Shown: positions 1 to 13,489 of the stretch, in pieces
Layout of the letters: every line of letters begins with the position of its first letter
How positions within the stretch are numbered: the stretch's first letter is position 1
Origin: Apostichopus japonicus
Taxonomy: Eukaryota > Echinodermata > Holothuroidea > Aspidochirotida > Stichopodidae
DNA: 64,000 nt
Direction: 5' to 3'
NCBI RefSeq assembly: GCF_037975245.1
Contig: NC_092568.1
Location: 8,257,001-8,321,000, forward strand
Position numbers and translations under genes: made by a program
The notes under the pieces: model-generated
Told to the model about the DNA's origin: nothing
The model's database searches: none
The model's input: the letters and a program-made list of their open reading frames with translations, nothing else

Positions 1-204
1 GTGTGAACTGGACTACAATACATACCCATACATAGTGTGTACTGGACTACAATACATAGCCATACATAGTGTGTACTGGACTACAATACATACCCATACA
101 TAGTGTGTACTGGACTACAATATATAGACATACATAGCTTGTACTGGACTACTATATATACCCATTCATAGTGTGTACTTGACTACCATACATAGCCATA
201 CATA
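1..204. repeat. 34-bp tandem repeat, six copies
   Basis: Six consecutive 34-bp units start at 1, 35, 69, 103, 137 and 171. Each contains the core TGTACTGGACTACAATACAT followed by a CATACATA end. Units 1 to 3 are nearly identical and units 4 to 6 have a few substitutions each. The array runs off the left edge, so its true length is unknown. It passes directly into an AT dinucleotide run. No coding potential. Confidence 0.95.
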
Positions 205-207
205 GTG

Positions 208-280
<73 letters not shown>

Positions 281-290
281 ACATATACAG
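205..290. repeat. AT-dinucleotide microsatellite
   Basis: A nearly pure (AT)n run with a few G and C interruptions. It directly follows the 34-bp array and probably grew from its CATACATA-rich end. Confidence 0.9.
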
Positions 291-976
291 ATATTTCCAT
301 TCTGTACCTTTGAGTTTATAAGGAGTTGTTATATCTTTGTTACTGTACATGTTTCCAATGCATATGCAGCACCCCATGATTTTCAAACTTATTCATTGTT
401 AAGTGACAAGTAACAACTTTTGTATTTGTATTTACAAAATGTTATGTCCCTTACACTCACTCACCCTCCTTCTCATCCCCCTCCCCCCCCCCCCACCTGG
501 GTCTACTTCTCTTAGAATATACAGACATAAGTAGACACAAAAAAAAACATATACAGAAGTATACACTTCTTCTCACTTTAAGTACTTCCTAACTTACTTG
601 TTCATTAACAATCTGACAACAATAACTGTTAGAACAATGCATGACTGGTATGTATATATGCTCACCCCTCCCCCCCCCCTTATCCATAAAAAAAAGATAT
701 TTACAAATTAATTATACAAAGAAAAATCAAATAACTTGTTATGCTTAAAATTAATTTAAAAAATAACTATAAGATCCTAACGAGCTAACAGGATGAAACA
801 AGCAAAGAAACACACAAACAGACAGAAAGCACAAGAACTAGTACACAAAGAAAGAGATAATAACTCTCCCACCCCCACCCACCCCCCACCCCCACCACCC
901 ACCCCACCACCCACCCCCAAAGAAATTAAGATGAAAATTATACAAAATATCAAACTTACTTGTTTCCTCCTTTTAG
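291..976. other. Non-coding stretch with C-rich simple repeats
   Basis: No exon is recognised here. It holds poly-C tracts near 480-495 and 668-680 and a CCCACC-type repeat at 866-918. Open frames across the C-rich repeat give only proline and threonine runs and are not genes. Confidence 0.6.
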
Positions 977-1036
977 GTACATCTGCTTAACAAGGAAGCC
1001 TTTGAGCAACTGATTATGGTCAACAAAATCTCCTAA
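977..1036 (+). CDS. Possible 3'-terminal coding exon (unidentified gene)
   Basis: A strong splice-acceptor-like sequence (pyrimidine tract, then TTTTAG) ends at 976. It is followed by an open phase-0 frame of 19 codons reading VHLLNKEAFEQLIMVNKIS and then TAA. An AATAAA signal lies about 180 bases downstream at 1213. The composition looks protein-like, unlike the surrounding simple repeats. The peptide is not recognised, and upstream exons would lie outside the window or in repeat-rich sequence. This is inference from splice-site quality and composition only; it could easily be chance. Confidence 0.25.
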   Translation, partial: VHLLNKEAFEQLIMVNKIS

Positions 1037-1980
1037 AGATATTTTTTGTCTTTCATTCTCTGAAAATACAAGAGTGGGAAAAAAAAAATAATCAGCACCA
1101 CAATAATCACGCAGCTAGATCCTTTAGAAAATCTTTCCAGATGACGACAAAGTACAAACACCAGGGCTTTGATCCTTTTCCCTGCCCAGAAATCTTTACA
1201 GTTTTTTGACTGAATAAATCAATACTTAACACAACATGTCTACAGCACACCCCTTCGTATTGACCTTGTAACATCTGTTACAGCTCTCATAGTGTTTACT
1301 GGATCAGTCTTACAAGATCTGAAACATGTCCCTCAATACAAAAATACAAAAAACATCAATATCACAGCACAGCACTCATTTACGTTCAAACAAAAAAGGA
1401 AGAACAGCAGAAAAAAAAAAAAATTCATGTGTGTTTTTCTCACTGTCCATTTTTTTTACAAGTTTTCTATTCGTTAGAGTAAAAACTGTCCTTTTTGTTT
1501 CAATCAGAAATTTCTCCCCCCTCGTATCAGAAAGAGCTTGTTAATATGGTTCAATGATTCCTTGTGTTATAAGAGGCCTCCTCGGAAGGCTGGATTTTTT
1601 TTTTCACAGAAAAAAAAAACGAAAGAAAAAAAAAATGAAACTAAAAGATACCACAATTTAATTAAGAAGAGACAAACAATAGATCTCATATTAAGAAAGA
1701 ATATTGGAATAAGATTTAAGGGGCTATTGAGAACAGTGAAGGCTATTTCAATGGTCTACTGAAGTAGGTAAGTGTATCGAAAAATACATGATTTTTTTTT
1801 ATTATATGAGATTGACATTATATGAGACTCTTTTCCCCCCCCGAGTATTAGAAAAACAAATGCATTCACACAAATTACTTCTGCCATGCAGGCTACTTGA
1901 GTCTATACATTACTACAGCTTGAGATTGGAAAAGATCCAAAAGTTAATTTTGGTTTCATTGCAGAAGGAAATGTAAAATA
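1037..1980. other. Non-coding, A-rich stretch
   Basis: Poly-A and poly-T rich sequence with an AATAAA at 1213. If the 977-1036 exon is real, the first part is its 3' untranslated region. No other feature seen. Confidence 0.5.
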
Positions 1981-1994
1981 AAGGCATTGGCATT

Positions 1995-2216
1995 GAATAT
2001 ATATTTACATATACATATATATATATATATAAATATATATAGATATATATATATGTATACATATATATACATTATATATATATATATATATATATAAATA
2101 TATATATATATTTATATATATATAGTTATATATATAGTTATATATATATATATATATATATTTAGTGATATATATGTATATGTATATATATATAAATATA
2201 TATATATATAGATATA

Positions 2217-2252
<36 letters not shown>

Positions 2253-2335
2253 TATATATAGTTATATATATATATAGTTATATATATATATATATATAGT
2301 TATATATATATATATAGATATATATCTTAGCCGTG
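1995..2335. repeat. Long AT-rich microsatellite cluster
   Basis: About 340 bases made almost only of ATATAT interrupted by ATATAG and ATATAA variants. Likely an expanded and diverged dinucleotide repeat. It has many short self-complementary stretches and no coding content. Confidence 0.95.
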
Positions 2336-2339
2336 ATGC

Positions 2340-5300
2340 AATAAACAGATGCCATTCTGTATCGTTCATCTCCTCCTTTTTTTCTTTTTTTTTTTTGATC
2401 GAAAGAAAATTGTGTCCATGCTACGAAGATGTGTTTGTTAGTTGTGAAATACTCTCCTAAATGTAGGGTAATCAAGTATATATATGAAATGACACACTTT
2501 TATCGTGAGTAGCTATTATTGGACTGATGTTGATGCAGTGTGCATGGCTGTCTGTATAATGTGTGTGTATAACTTCCTTTTCAGCAGAAGGTGTGAAGAC
2601 ACATTCAAAAGTGTTACTTCTCACACGGTCTTATTAAAGTGAAATGCAAGCATTTATTACTTTGGGGAGGGATCGTTGGTTTAATTTGTAAACAGTTGGA
2701 CAAAGGATTGTGCCGTCACAGTGTTTGTTGCCTTGATATTACTATATAGACATATCTATATATATATTTATATATACCTGTTTTCACCTAAATTGTGATG
2801 TGCACATGTTCAACTTGATTGACCAAAGAGGGGTCCTATGCTCTGTACTCTATAAAGATTCTTTGTTACACCTTGTACTTGTTGTATGCATAGAAAACAA
2901 ATTTACATACTATTGTGTGTGCAAGTCACACATATATTATGGGTTGCAGTCGAGATAGTGGGATGGGCGGGGTGAAAATTGACATAAAGGTGTCTGGGTT
3001 CAAATTAGTTAAAAGCAGACTAGTTACATCACCTGAAGGGCATAAGTTTCTAGGTTTGGAGGCCAACAGTATATAGACCAAAAGTTTGCTAGAATATGTC
3101 AAATCGAGGTCATTCAATGTTCAAAAAACTTCTTCCTCAATCATCTTTCGGCTATCTCAATTTCCATCAAATTTCTGGATATAAGCTTTCTCAACATGTG
3201 GTATGGACAAATCAAGGGGGGAGGGAAGGTCTAGTGTGAAAGATGGGTCCATAACAGGTGCCTCAGCTAACGTTTAGTTGCCTTAAAGATATGTTGTCAC
3301 AACAGTCATATTTGCTGCCAGGAACAAGTCTGAAAGGCCAGCCATCTTGGGCAAGGATAGTGGACATACTCTTGATCTCAGTGCCAACCATCGTAGGGCT
3401 AAAGTTTTGGTGAAAATCCCTACGTCTGGGGGTACGTTGTAACTTTCTTTATTATCATAGCGGGCTCCGTGGACAGAACAAAAAGTTGAGACCCTAGGGT
3501 CAAAATTATGAAGAAAGCAAATGGGTAAGCATTACTCAAATTTGGAGAGAACATGCACAACTAACCTTTACAGGTAACCACTAATGCCTCTCCCCTCCCC
3601 AACCCATCCACACCACTCCCCACCCAAATATGGTCACTATTCTAAATTCAATCAGCATTTTACTGTGGTGGGACAGTTTTCCCCTTTAACTGAACCATTT
3701 AAATTTCCTATTTAACTCTTGGCCATTGCCTTGAAATATTTCAGAGAGGGGGAGGGGGAGGATGGGGGAGGGGGTAGGAATAATGAAGATCTTGAAATCA
3801 AGTTGTGTTTGTAGTGTACTATACAGAAGTTATTTTCAGTAAAAGCTGAATGAGATAAAAAAGAGGCAGAAAGCCAACAGGCTTAGAAATTCCTTGCCAT
3901 ATTTTAGTAGACCTTTGATCTACGACCTCTCCTGACCTCTCCCACAGAAAACATTTAACTTCTTGTAAACAGGAAGATAGATCCACATAGCTACCAAAGT
4001 TGAAGTTCATCCAAGCTTTATACTCTGCTGACCCTTAAAACTCGATTTCAGTCAGGTTTTTGAATTACACACAACGTTGTTGCTCTTTCATTAGTGACTT
4101 GTTTGTGATTGATTGAAAAAAAATAATTAATGTTAACTTATTGTATTATTGCAATTCACATCTTAACATACTATTTTACTTTCATGGTTGATGTGCTACC
4201 TATGAAACCTAATTACCAGTAGTGATTTAAGTTTAAAGAAAGATCTTATGCATTCACTTTGATGTAGCACTGCCAAGGGGGTGGGGAGGGGGGGGGTGGG
4301 GGAGAGCACATTAATTGAGGACTAGGTTACTATATTCATAACATGTGGACAAAACATCTGGAATAATACTGCAATTTGCACTTCTGTTATTCATAGAGTT
4401 CAACCGGAATGTATAAAAAAAGACAAGAACCTGTGGTGTCATTTTTTTTTCTTTTTTTTTTGTCAGAATTTTCAAAATTGATCACCAATACAAATGTCTT
4501 TACCACAGAATGCTTTATCCTGCAACTTTCACTTTCTACCAATTCAAGCAAGCAAGACTGTATTTTGATTTCATGGAGTAAAATTTCTTAATGGAATTGA
4601 GGGGGGGGGGGGGTAGAAGGAAAGACTAGTTACCATCTTGTGGCAATAAATATAGCTTCTACATCTCTGTTAAAAACTAATATTCTCAAATTTAATTTCT
4701 GACTTTAAATGAACCTAAGTTGTTCTCACATTTATATTGATGACTTGTAACAGAGGAAATAGAATACATGGCAATGAAAATCTCCTTAGGTTTTTCTACA
4801 TATTTGTTTCTCAAAACCTTCTGAAGTAGTTCCCCCTAAACTAACCGGTTTTGGGATTTACAAATGAAGATACTAACCTGTCTCTATTCTACTTAGGCAC
4901 TCAATCTACCCAGCCTACCCACAGTTGGTAAAATTTTAGCACTGTGACCCCACGGACCTACATTAGGGTCAACACCCTACTTTCTCTTCCTACTGATTCA
5001 ACCATTCTCAAGGTGCTTACAAAGTCTGTTTTTCCAGTGCGATTTACATCAATTTTGTCAGCTAGGTAGATTGAGTGCATTAGTAGAGTGGGGTACAGGT
5101 AAGAGAGGAATGAAGTCAATACATTCTTTACCTTTCATCAATTTATAGCAAATACAAACACCCTACATGATTTATGAGTAATATCAAAGCCTTTTCACTT
5201 ATTTCTCATTGGTCAAGTAGATGTATACTGTATTTACAATGCTTTCCTTGAGTTCCACTCTAATCCAGACACACTATCTTGAAGCGCAGACAGCAGATTT

Positions 5301-7320
5301 TCAATAGACTTACAAAACCAGTTTCCAGAGGTTACCGAAACACTTCAATCACTTTCTTTAAGTAGACTGCAAATCTGATTAACGTGTACATGATCGAAGA
5401 CTTGGGGTTCCGATCTTGTCCACTGATGCATAGATGAAGGAATTTCCATTCATTCTTCCAAGCAAGGGAAGCACTCAAGCTGAAAACAGCACCATGATAC
5501 AAAAGAGAAAGGAAACCGGACTAATTAAAAAAAGTCAAGAGCCCGTTACAAAGTGGAAGGAGTTTAGTGGTGAGTTGGCATAATTGATTTGTTATAAGCT
5601 TCTTTGGTTGGCTTGAGAGAAAAATATGGAAAAAAGAAAGAAAAAAAAAAAGCATCAAACAATACCATTTTTCAAGGCCGAGGAACAGAAAGAACGAAAA
5701 CTGACAGGCACTCCTTCAGAATTCCAAAAAAAAACGGAGGAGGTTAATGTCTTTACCTCACTTCACAGATTGAGGATTTCTTACAAAATCATTTCTGCAA
5801 GAAAGAGTTGCCAACAGGGGTCATATTTCATAAACTTTATCACTGTCAGGCAGGGAAACAAGAAGAAAAAGAGAAATAGGCCACTATGACAATGTTGTTA
5901 AGGATTGCATAAATGAACCTTTCTTATGATTCTTATTTAACACACCCACATCTGCTCATGACGAAATTGACTTATTAATCTGATTAAATTATGTCGTATT
6001 GTAAAACAAGCCTTAAGAATATTACCGTTTCACTTTGTCTGAATACATGTACCAGTACAAACAACTCCATTTCTGAGTTAACTGTCGCTATTGACAACAC
6101 TTTACCAAATTTTGCAAAGGCAAGTTTATCAGAAACTAATTAGATTAAGATTAGGGAATCGTTAGACCATCACCAAGTCTGGAAGAAAAACAATTCAAAG
6201 GATTTACGCTGTCGTTTTTTGGTCCTCCTTAAATTCCCCTCTATTTAAAATTATTTCATCCATATGATGATATACATGCAGGACCATCACTCTGACCAAC
6301 CTATGGTAACTTTCTTAGAGCGGAGAGCTCGATACCTGCTGCATATTTGCACAGAGAATGGGGCGATGATACAAAATTGTTAGATATGAAATGGCCAACA
6401 CGGAGAAACGCAATGCCGTTAAAATCTTTCATGATAACCAGTGATCAGAAACACAAATGCAGGCATGTATCTCTACACTATGCAAGGTAACGCCTGGTTT
6501 GTACTTGTGTGTGTGTTTTGCTTTTTTCATTTTCTTTCAATAAGAATTACTCCAGGAGTATACAGTGATACAAGTCCATGGTTTTGCTCTAGATATACTT
6601 GCAAATATCTAGTATAATTACCACTATAGCCGATCTGATTATTACAGTTTTAATTTTTTTTGGTGCTAATTTGGACACCTTTGTGGCACGTCAAATGCAT
6701 CCATCCCACTTTTCTATCCCACTTCTCCCATCACTCTCATTCTGGCCTCAAAATGACCGACCATTCCTCATGTCTTTGAAGCCATCTAGGAACTTATGTA
6801 ATTTTACTAAATACATAAATACATATATTACATAAATTATACTATTTTACAACATGACCAACATGACAATGGAAAAAACATCTATCGATGAATAGGAAAG
6901 TACTTTTGAGACAAGTCTGAAAACTGTCCTAAAAACTGTCGTAAATTGTGTTACGGTGATCCAGGCTGCCCTATATACCACAGCCATTAGCTCATAAGGA
7001 CCTTTCTAATTAGGACCATTAGGCTATTTAGGACCATTCGTACATGGATTAAAAGTGAGAAGCAGATTGAAACTGATCAGCACCTGGCGTTAGCCTATTG
7101 TATGTACATTGTATGTACAATGGGCTTCGCCTATTGTATGTACAATGGGCTTAGCATTAGTATACATCAGATATATATATATCGTAGTACAAGTTTAACA
7201 GTATCAGTATGGGTACAACAAGAATTTTCTTTGATGGTATTAAGAGTGACAGACTCTAAGCACCTGTGAGAATACTTCATTTTACTTTCAAATTTCTACA
7301 GTCTAGATTTCCAAAGTGTC
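2340..7320. other. Gene-free stretch, no exon recognised
   Basis: No frame here has recognisable protein similarity, and the open frames are short and low in complexity. Landmarks are G-rich tracts at 3745-3778 and 4277-4306, a G12 run near 4600, and a short imperfect palindromic repeat (GCCTATTGTATGTAC and related) at 7092-7155. Confidence 0.5.
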
Positions 7321-7362
7321 TCAAGGACCAGCACGAGTACAAATATACACTGGGCGAGTACT

Positions 7363-8494
7363 GGTTTGAGTGCAAGTTAAAGTCCCCTTAACGGTTTAAG
7401 TACAAGTCAAAGTCCCCTTACAGGTTTGAGTACAAGTCAAAGTCCCCTTAACGGTTTGAGTACAAGTCAAAGTCCCCTTACCGGTTTGAGTACAAGTCAA
7501 AGTTCCCCTAACGGTTTGAGTACAAGTCAAAGTCCCCTTAACGGTTTGGGTGCAAAGCTCTAAGAACCAGCCTAGTCAGAGTACTTAATCTTGATAAAGT
7601 TTACTCAAGTAGATTAACAAAGTGCCCCGACGGTTTGAGTACAAGTCAAAGTCCCCTTAATGGTCTGAGTACAAGTCAAAGTCCCCTTACCGGTTTGAGT
7701 GCAAGTCAAAGTCCCCTTACCGGTTTGGGTGCAAAGCTCTAAGCACCAGCCTAGTCAGAGTACTTAATCTTGATAAAGTTTACTCAAGTAGATTAACAAA
7801 GTGCCCTGAAGGTTTGAGTACAAGTCAAAGTCCCCTTAACAGTTTGAGTACAAGTCAAAGTCCCCTTAATGGTCTGAGTACAAGTCAAAGTCCCCTTACC
7901 GGTTTGAGTGCAAGTCAAAGTCCCCTTACCGGTTTGGGTGCAAAGCTCTAAGCACCAGCCTAGTCAGAGTACTTAATCTTGATAAAGTTTACTCAAGTAG
8001 ATTAACAAAGTGCCCTGAAGGTTTGAGTACAAGTCAAAGTCCCCTTAACAGTTTGAGTACAAGTCAAAGTCCCCTTACCGGTTTGAGTACAAGTCAAAGT
8101 CCCCTTACCGGTTTGGGTGCAAAGCTCTAAGCACCAGCCTAGTCAGAGTACTTAATCTTGATAAAGTTTACTTAAGTAGATTAACAAAGTGCCCTGACGG
8201 TTTGAGTACAAGTCAATCCCCTTAACGGTTTGAGTACAAGTCAAAGTCCCCTTACCGGTTTGGGTGCAAAGCTCTAAGCACCAGCCTAGTCAGAGTACTT
8301 AATCTTTATAAAGTTTACTCAAGTAGATTAACAAAGTGCCCTGAAGGTTTGAGTACAAGTCAAAGTCCCCTTAACGGTTTGAGTACAAGTCAAAGTCCCC
8401 TTACCGGTTTGGGTGCAAAGCTCTAAGCACCAGCCTAGTCAGAGTACTTAATCTTTATAAAGTTTACTCAAGTAGATTAACAAAGTGCCCGATT
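7363..8494. repeat. Higher-order satellite: 30-mers punctuated by an 89-bp spacer
   Basis: The basic unit is 30 bp, with core GAGTACAAGTCAAAGTCCCC. A different 89-bp segment beginning GGTTTGGGTGCAAAGCTC recurs at 7543, 7722, 7931, 8110, 8257 and 8406. Between spacers the 30-mer count runs 6, 3, 4, 3, 2, 2; one block is 2 bp short. The spacer starts like a 30-mer (GGTTTGGG versus GGTTTGAG) and then diverges, so it probably arose from a 30-mer fused to flanking DNA. The spacers are nearly identical to each other, which indicates recent unequal exchange or gene conversion. No coding frame. Confidence 0.95.
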
Positions 8495-8499
8495 ACGAG

Positions 8500-10860
8500 T
8501 ACAAGTACAGATACACGAGGGCAGGTACAAGTAATTCAGTTACAATATAAATATTATTGAAGGCCTCACTACACTAAAAGTCTGGTACTCATTATTCACA
8601 CTAATCAAAACTTTAAAGAGATGTTAAAAAATTTGAATGAAATTTCAAAGGATTTATTTGTATGATCTTGCCAGCAGATGATTGCTACTGGAATTCAAAA
8701 AGCTTCTGTACTAAGAAACGTTAAGGAAAGCATACGATGAAATGAAATTAGAATAGATGGGTATACACCAAAATGACGTCAGGTGGCTACCAAAAAGAAC
8801 AATTTCGTGCAACCTGGGTACCGTTGGATATGTGTCAAAGGTCACCTATTTCAGCTTGCTTGCAAAAGCACTTTTCAAAAGTACTTTTCTGGATGGACAC
8901 TCTGAATTTATGATGAGGTGGGTTCAATTGGGCAGTTTTAATGTTTCACTATTAAACAGAAGTTTTTAAAGAGTGGCCATAAAATACTTGTTTAAACGTT
9001 TTGAGTGAATGCACTTTGTTTTCACTACCTGAAATACCTACGACAGTACTGTAACTTTCAAGCATCAAATGTGCTGATATATATGTATATATATATATAT
9101 ATAATTATTTTTTTTAGTGGGGGATGGGTGGATGGGGGTGGGGAAGAGGGGTGTCAGGTGTTTGCTTAATTGTAGTTCAGAATATCACTACGTACCACTA
9201 AGTCGTGTAAATGTTGCCATAACCAGACTATAATCCTCCCCGATGAACCACTCACATCTCAAACAAAGAGTCTAGATTGAGTATATCTCACCATTATTTT
9301 AGGAATGATTATTCACAACAAAAGATTTGCAACAAAACATCAAGTTCATGGTCACAAATGGCACATATGTATATATGTTACACATTATATACTATCATTG
9401 TTACAACTGGCTACATATGGCAGTTACACATGGCCGTACTCTGTATACATGGTTATACACATGCTTCTATTTATTCAAAACATCTCTACACGGACAAAAA
9501 ATGATCATAAAAATTCTCACTTTACTGATGCATATTTCCACCATATGCACTTATCATATATTATACTTAATAAAGAACACATCGAGTTCTCATTGCATAA
9601 ACAACCTTTAAAAATGTTCTCTTACAAAAACGCCAACTGTGCCGTATAGCTACAGTTAAATGTCATCCAAGTACTTTGAGAAGTTGAGTACTTCAAAACT
9701 TTCCGCTGGTTTTACAACATGTGACAAGACGATGACCTTCGTTTGCATAATGTTTAACGAGTGTCTAAATTACCATAACAATACATCACATGATCCAGGC
9801 TTTTAATCTCTGAAATTCATAAAGTAGTTACTGATTATCTCAAGGCCATGTTGTGCTCTCAGCTGAGTATTTCATTCTTTTTTTTACACACTTGATTGCG
9901 TTTGTTTTATGCTATTGTAACTATAAAACACTAAGTCATCGAGAGAAATCACTTGACTATGTTTAACAGTTTTCAACTAAGTGAAATAGCCCCATAAATC
10001 TGTTATGCTTGATTTTGTTGTTGTTGTAAGAATTGTTCAACACACATATATATATATATAATCTCTTCATAATATTTTCAGTATATTTTTATCTTTGACC
10101 TTCCACTTAGTTTCCATAAATAAGCAAGAAAAAAGGAAATATAACAAAATGCAGAATCTTAATGAAATATTGCGAATATTTTCTACAAATTTCAGATCAA
10201 AATAACTTTCAAAGAAAAAGATATCAGACAACAGTCTCTGCATACATGGTCAGAAATCCATTCATGAAGTCAAATGCATATAAAATAAAGTTGTTATAAG
10301 TACGCACGTTTTGTTTGGCAGTTTTGAGATTTATGAATTTTATAAAATACTGAAAATATTTCAATGCTGTCTTCACAAACATCTTCCCCATCTTTTTCAT
10401 ATGGATAGAACAAATTGATCAACTTAATATAATTTTGGCCATTTTTAGCATGTGTCCATATGTATATATGTTGGAACAGATAGGAAATTGGGCCATGAAA
10501 TTGGGCCATGCTGACTTATGGAGAACTCTACAACAAACAGTAAATGATACAGTATCTTCCATAACAAAGCAGAAGAATAGACAAGTTACAGCAATGCGTT
10601 ACATATGCTGTCAGCACCAGAGTAAATTTGTGGACAGGGTGGGGCTGGCAGGGTTCAGAAGGGGTGGGGGAAGGGGGAGGGATATACCCATTCCTGTGCT
10701 AATGGTTGTGAGTTGTAACCATCATGATGCTATGTATGTCGGCAAGTAGAGGGAGGCAGATCAATTGCAAGCAATGTTGACTCGCTATTAAAAGCCTGCT
10801 GAAAGGATTGTAGGACATCGATTCTCGGCCGTTTGCCTTTGAGAAGAACATTTGTGAACA
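8500..10860. other. Gene-free stretch
   Basis: No exon recognised. AT microsatellite at 9078-9103 and a short TATATA run at 10046-10060. Open frames near 9.3-9.65 kb and 10.4-10.7 kb lack any family motif and overlap in several frames. Confidence 0.5.
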
Positions 10861-10862
10861 GT

Positions 10863-10990
10863 ACATAAACCTGATCATGTGAAGTATCTATTGCCTTTCC
10901 AAGTGGGGACACATGTTACTCATTGTACATTAACCTGACCATGAGAAGTATCTATTCCCTTTCCAAGTGGGACTCATGATACTCAATTGA
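10863..10990. repeat. 64-bp tandem duplication
   Basis: Two adjacent copies of about 64 bp share AAGTATCTATT, CCTTTCCAAGTGGG and a TGATACTCA or TGTTACTCA end. They differ at about ten positions, so this is an older local duplication. Confidence 0.85.
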
Positions 10991-13275
10991 CATGTAACAT
11001 CATCATCATGATCATACAGCTAGATTGATAAAGAATTAAGTTGTTGGGTTTTCATGCCCGGGATCTACCATTGGAGACTTTCTTCAAAAGTATTCCTCTG
11101 TAACTTCATGCTTTCTACATTTTCATGGCAAATCCAGCTTATTGTATGTGCAGCAATGTGGAATTCAAGGCAGCTCTATGGGTCAAGTGGGGTGGGCATG
11201 GATCGGGGGGGGGGGATGGGTAGTCACCAGGTGCACTGGTAAGAAAGGATCGTTACAGCAAGATCTCGTCGAACTACTTAACCACCCTATCGAATCATAT
11301 GACTGTATGCAATTTGTAATTATCATGCTTACCTATCTCTCCCTCTCACTCCATTTCCCCTTTCCTTCCTTATAGTAGACAAGAGTATGTATGCAATGAA
11401 CAACAAACTCTGAAACTGTCCACTACAAACTGGAACATGTTTCTTTTGTTGCACAATTTTGTTGATGTTGCCCATGTTACTTTTTGAAAAGCGCAAATAT
11501 AAAATACAGGATGAAAAATGTCAAATGATAGGAGGAAATAGAAAACCATAATTCTAGTAGATAGATAGGTGATTACATTTATACATCTTGCATCAGAGCA
11601 AGTTTAATTCTAAGCCATAAAATCTTGATTAAGGAGAGCCACTAGGAAACTGATACCGGCCATTAAAGTTGTCGTATATATAAATGTACTAGGCCGAGTA
11701 AAAAAAAAAAAAAAGTTTCTCAATCAAACTTTTTTTCACAACGGCACAAGGAGTGCTTTTTTCTCTTTATTAGAGTATCACTTTGTGCACTCAGAATATA
11801 GGTGAGAGTTTAATTATTTGTGTTCTATTGTCTCTGGAACTTTTCCCTAGTTGAGTACAATCGACACCTATGGGGTTTCTTCTGTGGTGACTCCTTCAGA
11901 TTAGCATGAAAGGAATTATAAATCAAATTAGTAACAATGGTTTTTTGGCCATTTGCCCCAAAAAAAGAAAGTGGTGAAGACAAAAAAAAAAACTGATTTT
12001 GCGTGTAGTGGACGAGAAGGTATCACCCCATGGGCAGGTTCTGGATTTTAAAAAGGCGGGTGTGTTGCCCTAAGGTCATTGAAGCGAGACTGTTATTAGG
12101 GGGTGGTCTGGGGGTCATCCCCATTAAGAGATTTAATTTTTAGAAATTTAGACGTATTTCCCATTTTAGGCAAATATAGACAAAAATTAGGTATAATAAA
12201 ATCAGGTGCTAAGAAATCTAATATTTTGTGTGGTGTTGAAAGGGAGAAGGGGGGTGGGGCAGAGTTAATAATTCACTCTGGGACTGAGGAATAAGCTTAT
12301 TATGAAAACACTCTTAATTGGAAGTAAAACAAAAACTTTAATAACTTAACATTCTTTTCTTCTATACATGTGACAGTTTACAAACGGTAGGGCAAGAAAT
12401 CTCTTCAGCACCACAAGACCTTCCCGGGTAACCTTCTTGGAGATGATGAAATCCAAATCACCGCAGAAAAAGTAGTTTTGAAAACAAGCCTGATTCTGAA
12501 TGTAGTAAAATTGCTACTGGAATCAGGCTTCTTTACTTTCAAATGGTTGCATTTGCAATGGGAGAGGTGAGGGGGCGTTGGCCCCCGAAGGAGGGTCATT
12601 AGAAGGAGCAGTGCTAAAGTATTAGCAGTTAATAATAGGCTAGGTAGATAGGAAAGGGTCACAGTAGAGTGGAGACAGGTAAGAGAGAGGTGTTCAGTGA
12701 ATAGCTTAAAGTTTAACCACATGAACCAACTGCACTTTTATACTTCGCTCTTGGCTTTGTAATTAGTTTTTTCAATCAAAAGACGGGCTCGCTGGATGAA
12801 ATGGATTCATCAAAGCTTTGAGATTAAGTGAAGCGTGATACTCAGAAAAGGTAAGGGTCGCTCCCCCAAAAAACAACTCTAGTCAAAAACAAGTTGATTT
12901 TCTTATCTCCAGATATATACACACAAAGCCATGATATCATCTCTGATATTCAAATTAATATTTTACTATCAAAGGCAAGAAATTATCAAACTGGTATTAA
13001 TAAAAAATATCATAATAAAATAAAAATCAGTTGCTTAATCATATTAACCTAATTAAGATTTCAATTTTTTTTTTTTTTTTTCATGAGAGTGAAGATTATA
13101 ATTAGAGCTAAACCTGAGGCTCATATCAAAAACCGATGATGAGGGATCAGCAAATGAAACTCTAAACTATCACAGATTAATCGAAATGCCTATGATTGAA
13201 AAAAACAATTTATGATTCCTGACAGTAATACTGTAATAAGTCATCTATGCTAGCTAGCGTTGCAAATAAGTCAGA
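10991..13275. other. Gene-free stretch with G-rich and repeat-derived fragments
   Basis: No exon recognised. A G-rich tract lies near 11200-11220. The piece at 12035-12130 (GGATTTTAAAAAGGCGGG, then a G-rich GGTCTGGGGGTCAT motif) resembles the ends of degraded hAT-type elements, and a related fragment occurs near 13838-13950. Both are too diverged to delimit. Confidence 0.4.
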
Positions 13276-13289
13276 ATTTAAAAAATTGT

Positions 13290-13480
13290 CAACTATTTAT
13301 TTATTTATTTATTTGTTTTATCGCCAATTGTGTACAATGGGAAAGGAAGTCTCCTATAAAGTCTTAAAAAGACTCAACAAGGTAGGAGACTCCCTGGGAG
13401 AAAAGAAAAGAAAAATGAACAAATATATATAATACAGAATATATGTAAGGATTAAATATACAGTAATAATATCCTAATGA
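13290..13480 (-). mobile_element. Retroposon 3'-end copy 1: stem-loop plus AAAT tail
   Basis: On the minus strand this ends in a (AAAT)n tail (plus-strand TTTATTTATTTATTT at 13295-13314). The tail is preceded by a nested hairpin. The outer stem pairs AGTCTCCTA with TAGGAGACT, 9 bp perfect; the inner stem pairs AGTCTT with AAGACT. A second copy at 53970-54130 shares the flanks GGAAGTCT and GACTCCCTG and an AAAAGAAAAGAAAA tract. A structured 3' end followed by a microsatellite tail is typical of LINE and SINE 3' ends recognised by a reverse transcriptase. No coding part was recognised, so the family is unknown. Confidence 0.6.
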
Positions 13481-13489
13481 TGCTGAGAT

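Noticed and set aside
7363..8494. CRISPR-like repeat array
   Set aside because: The 30-mers are directly adjacent with no unique spacers, the 89-bp segments are identical to each other, and the context is animal DNA. It is a satellite.
9305..9649. 114-codon plus-strand frame
   Set aside because: Three overlapping frames of AT-rich composition, no family motif, no splice or start context.
10435..10749. 104-codon plus-strand frame
   Set aside because: No recognisable domain; its end runs through a G-rich tract giving Gly and Arg runs.
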